Position numbers and translations under genes: made by a program. Below, piece by piece: positions 57,632 through 64,000 of a stretch of DNA of 64,000 nt. A model generated the notes under the pieces. The model saw only the letters and a list, made by a program, of their open reading frames with translations. It was not told where the DNA came from and made no database searches. The stretch's first letter is position 1. Each line of letters opens with the position of its first letter. Origin of the DNA: Halichondria panicea (taxonomy: Eukaryota > Porifera > Demospongiae > Suberitida > Halichondriidae); contig NC_087384.1 in assembly GCF_963675165.1 (NCBI RefSeq), forward strand, positions 4,767,182 to 4,831,181, read 5' to 3'.

Positions 57632-60600
57632 CACCTGTAGCCAAGGTAATGGATTGTGAGGAGGAAAGCAAAAGTAACGAGGTACTCACCACTACTAGCA
57701 CACATCCCCATCATAACAGTGCAGATTTAGGAGAGTCTACCGAGTACCGCACTTTACGTAATTGCTACCCAGAATTGGTAGAGCATGTCAAGCTGCAGCT
57801 AACAACAATTTCTTCTGCCCTTTTTTCGAAAAGCTACATACCAAATAATATCCATGAGGACTCAACCAGTGATGGAGTATCAGATGAAAAGAAAGCTAAA
57901 AAATTACTGGATGCAGTGCTAGCGAAAGTAAAGCTCAACCCTGATACTTATCATGGCTTTGTTGATATTCTTGGGAGAGAGGGACCCTGGGCAGATGATA
58001 TCATCAAGCATTTAAAGGACCATTTTCACTCTATCAAATCCGAGATGAAGCAAACCCAACACAAAGGTGAGTATAGACATGCACCTCTGTAAGTGTATGC
58101 TCTAAACTTTATCTCTTAGCGAAAACAGAGTTACAGTTTTATGTAATTGGGGAAGCATGCCACAGTGTAATGCGGGGTAGATTTTCGTGGAAGAGGTTTT
58201 CGTGGAGGTTAGCTTACCCACAAAAGTAACGAATATTTACTCGATGAAAATTATGACCACACCCATACAGTAGAGAGTTTCAATACCGAATGTAAACCAA
58301 TTTCCGAGGCACTAAATTTTCGTGTTTTACGGTCAATCCTCGAAAAACTCAAAAATGTCGTGCCTCGAAAATAACCAGCTACACGGGGGGAAATTCAAAA
58401 TTGTTGGTAACTTTCACAATCTTGCACAGCAAGAACGTGAAAGTGGGCTACGTGTTATGTGCAAGCCATAAACGTGCGTATGCGTTAGTCCCTTTATATA
58501 GAACATAATTATCTTCTTCCCAAATTTTTTGGCTATACCACATTATATACTTTATACTCCTGAAGCCATGCAGGAAAATATTTATACACAATAAATCACA
58601 CGTATCTTACAATTGTCCACAAAAACAATCTCATCATGGCTCGTATGAGCGATTATACGCCCTTGCATGTAAACATAGATTGCTTATTACAGAGGCGCAC
58701 ATGATCATGTGATGCGTGTTCTACCTCTTCTGGTCCCAGCTAAACCAGATTTTTAATGTACTTTGATACGTATCTGGCCGGATATCATATATATAGAATA
58801 TGAAAGAAAAAAATGGATTCAGAAAGCATAATGTGAAATGTAGCCACTTTATATACCATTGCATGGGGCCAAATTCGGCACTGTCCCAATTTAGGGTGAT
58901 CGGATTACTGTATATAGTACTTTCTCCCATGTATAGGCCTGGTTGAGAGAGCAAGTGACACTAAACGAGTGCTTGTCACTGTTGACAATCGTGAAGATAG
59001 CAAAGAAAGACTGTACATCACTGAAAACATTCAAACTCTCCAAAATCTCACCGAAGAAATTCGTCAGATGTTTCAGCTGGACGGGCACTGTATCATCACA
59101 CTTCAAATATGGGATGCCAGCTTCAATGACTTTGTGTCTATCAAAGACATGAATGAGATACAGGACTGTTGCAAGATCAATGTAAGTTTAGTCTTCAGAT
59201 ATTCTTGCATAATTATATAATTTACCATAATTATTGTACAGATCAAACGAGAGTTAAAAAAGTTAAACGCTATAATAACAAGTCGCTCGCGAGGACCTCG
59301 TGTACCAGCAGGCGTTTTTAGAACTTGCAGCAGGGGGGTTCTCAAATTCCTAAAAAATGTCAATTGAGACTCCGTCTGTGTATAAACTGCTGATTGCGCA
59401 TGCTCAATGGGACGTGGTCATGACTAGTAACACGAGCCAATGTACTTTCATTTGCTTAATTAAGAGAATTCGAGACAATTGCTCAGCTAGCTAGACCAGT
59501 ACTAATAGCTAGATTGCATAGTTGCCTGGAAGGGCAGGGGGTGGTGCTCAAGCTCCCAAAGTCTCTCGTTAGACACGCCACTGGGTCATGAGTGGTCAGT
59601 GAAGCACACCCGAGTACTGACAGAGGTCTCCAGAGTATCTATACACCATGCACAATGACATACTCGATTTATCATATAATGCAGTGGTATATAGGTAAGT
59701 CAGTTTTGATAGTTGTACTAGCTGTATTATACATTAAAACTCATATCAGTGCAGCTATGATGCAAACAGAGCTAAAAACACTCTTCAGTCTACAGCATGC
59801 AGTATCATAAAGAGAAACAGAGCTATAGAGAGACACAAAATCTCCAGGGCTTTAGAGAACTACACAGCCTTGCACAAAGAAGAGCTATATATAATTCTGA
59901 CCTCTACCTATAGAGGATGGCCTCATTGACTTATGTCTTTGCAGTTAAGACTTATACACTCGTAACTATATATAGTTAGGTACTACTCACATGATCGTGG
60001 GCAATATACCGTGACCTCGCGAGCACAAAAACTTCAATCGTGAGTATAATAACCTCGATTACCGAGCGACTCGTCACTCGCATTTAACTGTCGTCTGATC
60101 TGTACTGTACTCTCATAATTTGTAAGATGCCTGCATGTGACATCAATATGTTTTGAATGTATAGGCTGCCACCAGGAAGCAAGCACAGACACCTCAGATT
60201 CAGACTCAAGTACGTAATTATCCGAGCTATATCTAAGCGGGGGTTATTAATTATCATCAAATAAACCTTTTTGACTAAATGATTACATCAGTGTTGTGTG
60301 AATCCTGTTCCAATCAATGTCACAGCAAGCTTATAATTTCTTTTCAGGTGGTCTACTGTGGTACTAATATATTCTTGGGCCAATCCAACATGCCTGCGAA
60401 TGTAAATCCTCGTAGGCAAAGCAACACATTTCCTCGTAGCCGAGGAGCTCTTGGTGCTTACATTGTTTATAACAAACTTTGGAAGGAAAGAGAGGTACTG
60501 AAAGTGTTCTTCAAGAATCCCGAAGTAATTCGAAAGTGGAAGTGCAGAAACGAGCCGATGACAACTACCAACATCCTTGCTTGGGCAGCTGTTTGGAATC

Positions 60601-63600
60601 ATCCTTTCCACAGCAATATTATTCCGACGCTCGAAATAACAGAAAATATTGAAAATTCTGACATAAGAGTGCAGTTTCTTGGTATGTAGATTTGACGAGC
60701 ATATAGCGAGTCTATAATAATTATATTTAGTGCTCAACATTGCATTTTGTCTGTAATAGTATATATATATATATATGTATGCATGGACCGGCACAATATT
60801 TTAGAGAGTTTGAGTGTTCTTTATGCTTGTGCTTGGTTCCAGCAGGAGCCGTAATTATTATAGTCAGGAGCCCACAAATAAGAGAAGGAGCGGCTAACTT
60901 CAATGTATACTCGGGGATCATGTTTCGTAATTGCCGGTGAAACTGCATTTCTTTTTATATGGAAGCGACTATAAGTGCTTGCAAACCACAGCCATTGCGT
61001 ATAACACGTGTATAGGGATTCAACTACTTAAGTGACTCGGAAATTAAATGCGGTCATAGTCACTTACGAAATGTGATCCCCATAGTCAGCCGCTCTTTTT
61101 TTTTTTATGGGCTCCTTTTGTAGTCTTGTAATCTTTAAGCAGTGCACTCAAGACCTTCAGAAGTCAGCATTAGGCAAATGGCAGCCCCAGAGCTTAAACG
61201 AGACACAGACACTCCTGAGGCCAGGCAGGCACGTATTTAGCTTACTAATAGATCTACGAGACGCAGACACTGTCATTTAAAATTAATTTTAACTCATAAT
61301 TATCATAGAACAGGGACCTGATATGAATGAACAACTATTATCGTAATAAACGCGGTAACGTACTCTCGCACCCCATGTTATAAATTCTCTGCTAAAATAT
61401 ATGGAACAGTGGTATGGCATCCAACAGTACACGATATCTATTTTACCATGAGCTTCAGTTTTCCCTTTTAAAACAGAGGAATCGAGTGGTTGCTGGTCGA
61501 TGGTGGGCACAAATGCTTCGGGGAAGGACATTACTATGGTACTGGATCTCAGCCGTCACCCTCCTAATGTGCAAAGAAGTCTGGTCATCCACGAGTTTGG
61601 ACATGCCCTGGGGCTCGAGCACGAACACCAGCGCTCAGATTTTTGGGATATTGTCGGAAAGCACATTGATCTTGAGAAAATGAGGAAAGATGCACCGGTG
61701 CAGAGAGCTCCTGAATCTGACGATGAGCAGGGGGGGGTAGGTTTTGAGAAAGACTGGGAGGCAAAAATAGGAGGGGGTGAAGAGGAGTACACCGCTGTCA
61801 AGTCTGAGTATGATTCGAAAAGTATTATGCATTACCGGTGAGTTTAGTTCACCGTTATTTCATGTTAAATTGAAGTACGTATTCTATAGCTTTGATGTCA
61901 AATGGCTCAAAGATGGTGTTTCTACATTGGCTGACATTGAGACACACCCGGATCTGTCTAACAAAGAAAAGAAGTACCTCAAAGCAATCCTCCAGCGAAG
62001 TGGTATTGGGCCACTACCAAAGGAACCATCAAAATTGGACATTCAGGAATTGGTGAAAGCATATGGTATGTTTTTGTAAAAATTATACGGATCTCTTTGT
62101 GCCGGACCAGTTTACACATACTTTTATTTTCAGAGACAACTGGACGTCGTCAGAAACCCCCTCTAGAAATGACAAAAACTTTTCAGAATCCCACTAGCAA
62201 CGAACACGTCACATTGGATGATGCTCACATGGAGGAGAAAGACACTCAAGAGCCCAAAATCTGGACGGGGAGGTCTGTACTGAAAGTATACTTCATGAAT
62301 CCCGAAATTCTTGAGGAGTGGGCAAATGGGACGAGAATCGACAACATCATGACGTGGGCATCTTCTTGGAATTCTCCCTTATACGATCAAATTCCAAGGT
62401 TTGAGGAAACCAAAGACGATTTAACTGCCGACATCCGTGTCAGGTTTTCAGGTGTGCGTGCATGAATGCATTTAGCACTGTTAGTGTAAAATTGTTTCAA
62501 TTTTGATTTTCTGGATGGATCTCATCCAGTGGCGGATCCAGAGGGGGTTCTTTGGTTCAATTGAACCCCCTTTGAGAAAGAAGTGAGTGGGAGGCTCAAG
62601 CAACTAGTTAGCAAGTTGTTCCTTTCTTACTAGCTTTCACATGCACTTCTCACTAACCTTTAGTCCTTGTTAGCCTTGCGAAGCTTTGTCTGTGCAGTTT
62701 CAGTGACTATGAAGGCTAAAAACTCTCCAGCGTAGTGCATGCAGATTGCTTATGAAAAGTGATAACCTTTTTTTTAGGAAAAAATTCGGTGTTTAATGCG
62801 CATGCTCACTGTTTCGAAGAAGTGACGACCTTTTTTTGTAAAATAACAGTCCTTGACCCGCTCAGAGCCCTGGAACCCCGGCCCCCTTTCAAGAATCCTA
62901 GATCCGCCACTGTCATCTATATATTTTCTTTCATGCAGATTCATCTGGTAGCTGGTCTGCAGTGGGTACTGATGTCCAAAAAGTAAAAAAGATGAAGCCG
63001 ACTATGATGTTGGATCTAAAAAGCTATAATCGCTACTTTCAGAGGTACCTTGTCATTCACCAGTTTGGACATGCCCTGGGACTCGAGCATGAACACCAGC
63101 GCATGGACTTTTGGGATGGTATCAGGAAGCACATTGATACAGAGAAGATGGGAAACGACAAAAGCACAGGGAACTACAGTTCGGTGTCATCGAAGGCTTT
63201 CAAAAGAGATTGGCTGGAATTGGGGGTGAAAGCACACAGGGAAAGTGTTATTCCCTATGACCCACAGAGCATCATGCACTGGTGGTAAGACTAATAAATT
63301 CACTTTTGGTTGTTGTGATAATTATATATGCGACTCATGTGAGCATCATACACTTAATTAAAAGTGTCTCGTAAAATGTAAAAAGACTTAATGTAATATT
63401 ATTATACTTGCCATTTTTCTAATCTGTGCGAAATGCCTAAATTATGCATGCATGCATAGGTTTGCCGTCGAATGGCTCAAAGACCCTAAATATCATAAGC
63501 TAGAGAATATCAAGAGTGACTCAAGCCTAACAGATGATGAGAAGAGGTTTCTGGAGGCTATTCATGCAAGGAACAGGAAGTATGTACTAGCCCCCTCGAA

Positions 63601-63644
63601 AAGCGACTTTGAGTACCTTGGAGAGGTTTACAGCCGACTCGGAG
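57632..63644 (+). CDS. CARD-like protein with two tandem metzincin domains, the second inactive-type (3' end open)
   Basis: Nine phase-consistent exons: 57632-58066, 58937-59181, 60165-60209, 60348-60681, 61477-61837, 61890-62065, 62134-62451, 62939-63284 and 63460-63644. The gene probably continues past the window. The first ATG in this series is at 57649; exon 48802-48904 may precede it. Order: a CARD-like helical domain (ELVEHVKLQL ... DEKKAKKLLDAVLAKVKLNP ... WADDIIKHLKDHF); an unrecognised domain that may be beta-grasp (KRVLVTVDNREDSKERLYIT ... LQIWDASFNDFVSIKDM); then metzincin domain 1 with HEFGHALGLEHEHQR (codons 61590-61634) and Met-turn SIMHY; then domain 2 with HQFGHALGLEHEHQR and SIMHW. 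HExxHxxGxxHE plus SxMHY is astacin-type. Domain 2 lacks the catalytic Glu (CAG at 63061-63063) but keeps the three zinc His. I see no signal peptide, so the protein is probably intracellular, which is unusual for astacin-like enzymes. Confidence 0.85.
60866..61128. repeat. Foldback repeat
   Basis: CAGGAGCCCACAAATAAG...GGAGCGGCTAAC...GGGGATCATGTTTCGTAA at 60866-60930 is mirrored by TTACGAAATGTGATCCCC...CAGCCGCTC...GGGCTCCTTTTG at 61056-61128. It lies in the intron inside metzincin domain 1. Confidence 0.75.
62527..62912. mobile_element. hAT-like MITE, CAGTGGCGGATCC ends
   Basis: A 386-bp element beginning CAGTGGCGGATCCAG and ending in the inverse of CAGTGGCGGATCTAG. This terminus is typical of non-autonomous hAT-type elements. 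I could not confirm an 8-bp target duplication. It lies in the intron within metzincin domain 2. Confidence 0.75.
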
Positions 63645-64000
63645 GTATATATTTGGGCCTCATAATCAGCGAATCAGCTCAGTTATATAGATGCATGCCC
63701 CAGTATTATACATTATGACTTCATGCATGCATGTTGCTTTTAAAAATTGCCAAAATATGAGGCTATAATTATTAATTGATTTAAGGCGACACTTTATATA
63801 CAATTATTGGTTGAAGTGGTGTCACATGCATTTAATTGCGGGACGCACTTAAATACTTTTTTGTGACATGGAATCGAGGCCAGGTGTGACTACAACTGAC
63901 GTCCAGCTTTAGGACGCGGCACACTATTAGAACTCGAAGGTGTTGCATATTTAGAGGCTCGCCTTATATCAATTATTCTATATAGGTATATTATACGGTA
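63645..64000. other. Right-edge sequence, nothing assigned
   Basis: Begins with donor GTATAT after the last recognised exon in phase 1. I see no further acceptor-plus-coding stretch before the window ends, so this is probably intron. Confidence 0.5.

Noticed and set aside
57632-63644. Bacterial contamination or a recently transferred bacterial protease gene
   Set aside because: The gene is split by many GT-AG introns with shared phases and MITE insertions, so it is a resident nuclear gene whatever its ultimate origin.

Overview
This window is intron-rich animal nuclear DNA. It has GT-AG introns, full-length orthologues of conserved animal genes (AP-1/2 beta-adaptin, TAO kinase, a RING/TRAF-type protein, site-2 protease) and many short non-autonomous DNA transposons. 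A compact AT-rich genome combined with a fusion of a CARD-like death-fold domain to metalloproteases and an orphan Ig receptor suggests an early-branching metazoan. A demosponge is my best guess, but this is inference; no ribosomal or mitochondrial marker is present.

Layout. 1-4154 (-): DapA/HOGA/NPL-family aldolase, running off the left edge. 4412-12574 (+): beta-adaptin in 17 coding exons, with a tRNA-Ala(AGC) antisense in one intron. 12827-18633 (-): phytanoyl-CoA dioxygenase-like gene in 8 exons, whose 4.1-kb intron contains a complete RING/TRAF-like gene on the other strand (13790-16811). 18989-29406 (+): TAO kinase in 19 exons. 29777-30516 (-): small CXorf65/C22orf15-like gene. 30890-32368 (+): single-exon site-2 protease. 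32670-37259 and 39331-43379 (-): two tandem gamma-glutamyltransferase genes; the first has a 2-nt frameshift, and a broken exon-1-only third copy lies between them. 43715-47932 (+): three-Ig-domain single-pass receptor. 48176-48625 (-): 105-aa single-pass membrane protein. 57632 to beyond 63644 (+), possibly starting at 48802: CARD-like domain, an unrecognised small domain, then two metzincin domains, the second with its catalytic Glu changed to Gln.

Apart from the GGT tandem pair and the nested TRAF-like gene, the genes alternate strands. This gives five close head-to-head pairs (176-373 bp between start codons) separated by tail-to-tail pairs. The 48.9-57.6 kb stretch has little supportable coding sequence and is built of inverted-repeat elements.

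The left half is housekeeping: clathrin-adaptor trafficking, stress-MAPK signalling, 2-oxoglutarate-dependent oxidation and membrane-protein processing. The right half (GGT tandem array, Ig receptor, small membrane protein, CARD-like metalloprotease) looks lineage-specific and may relate to recognition or defence. The most interesting object is the CARD-like protein with an active-type and an inactive-type metalloprotease domain. All gene models come from reading splice sites and codon phase by eye; exon joins are phase-consistent unless stated.
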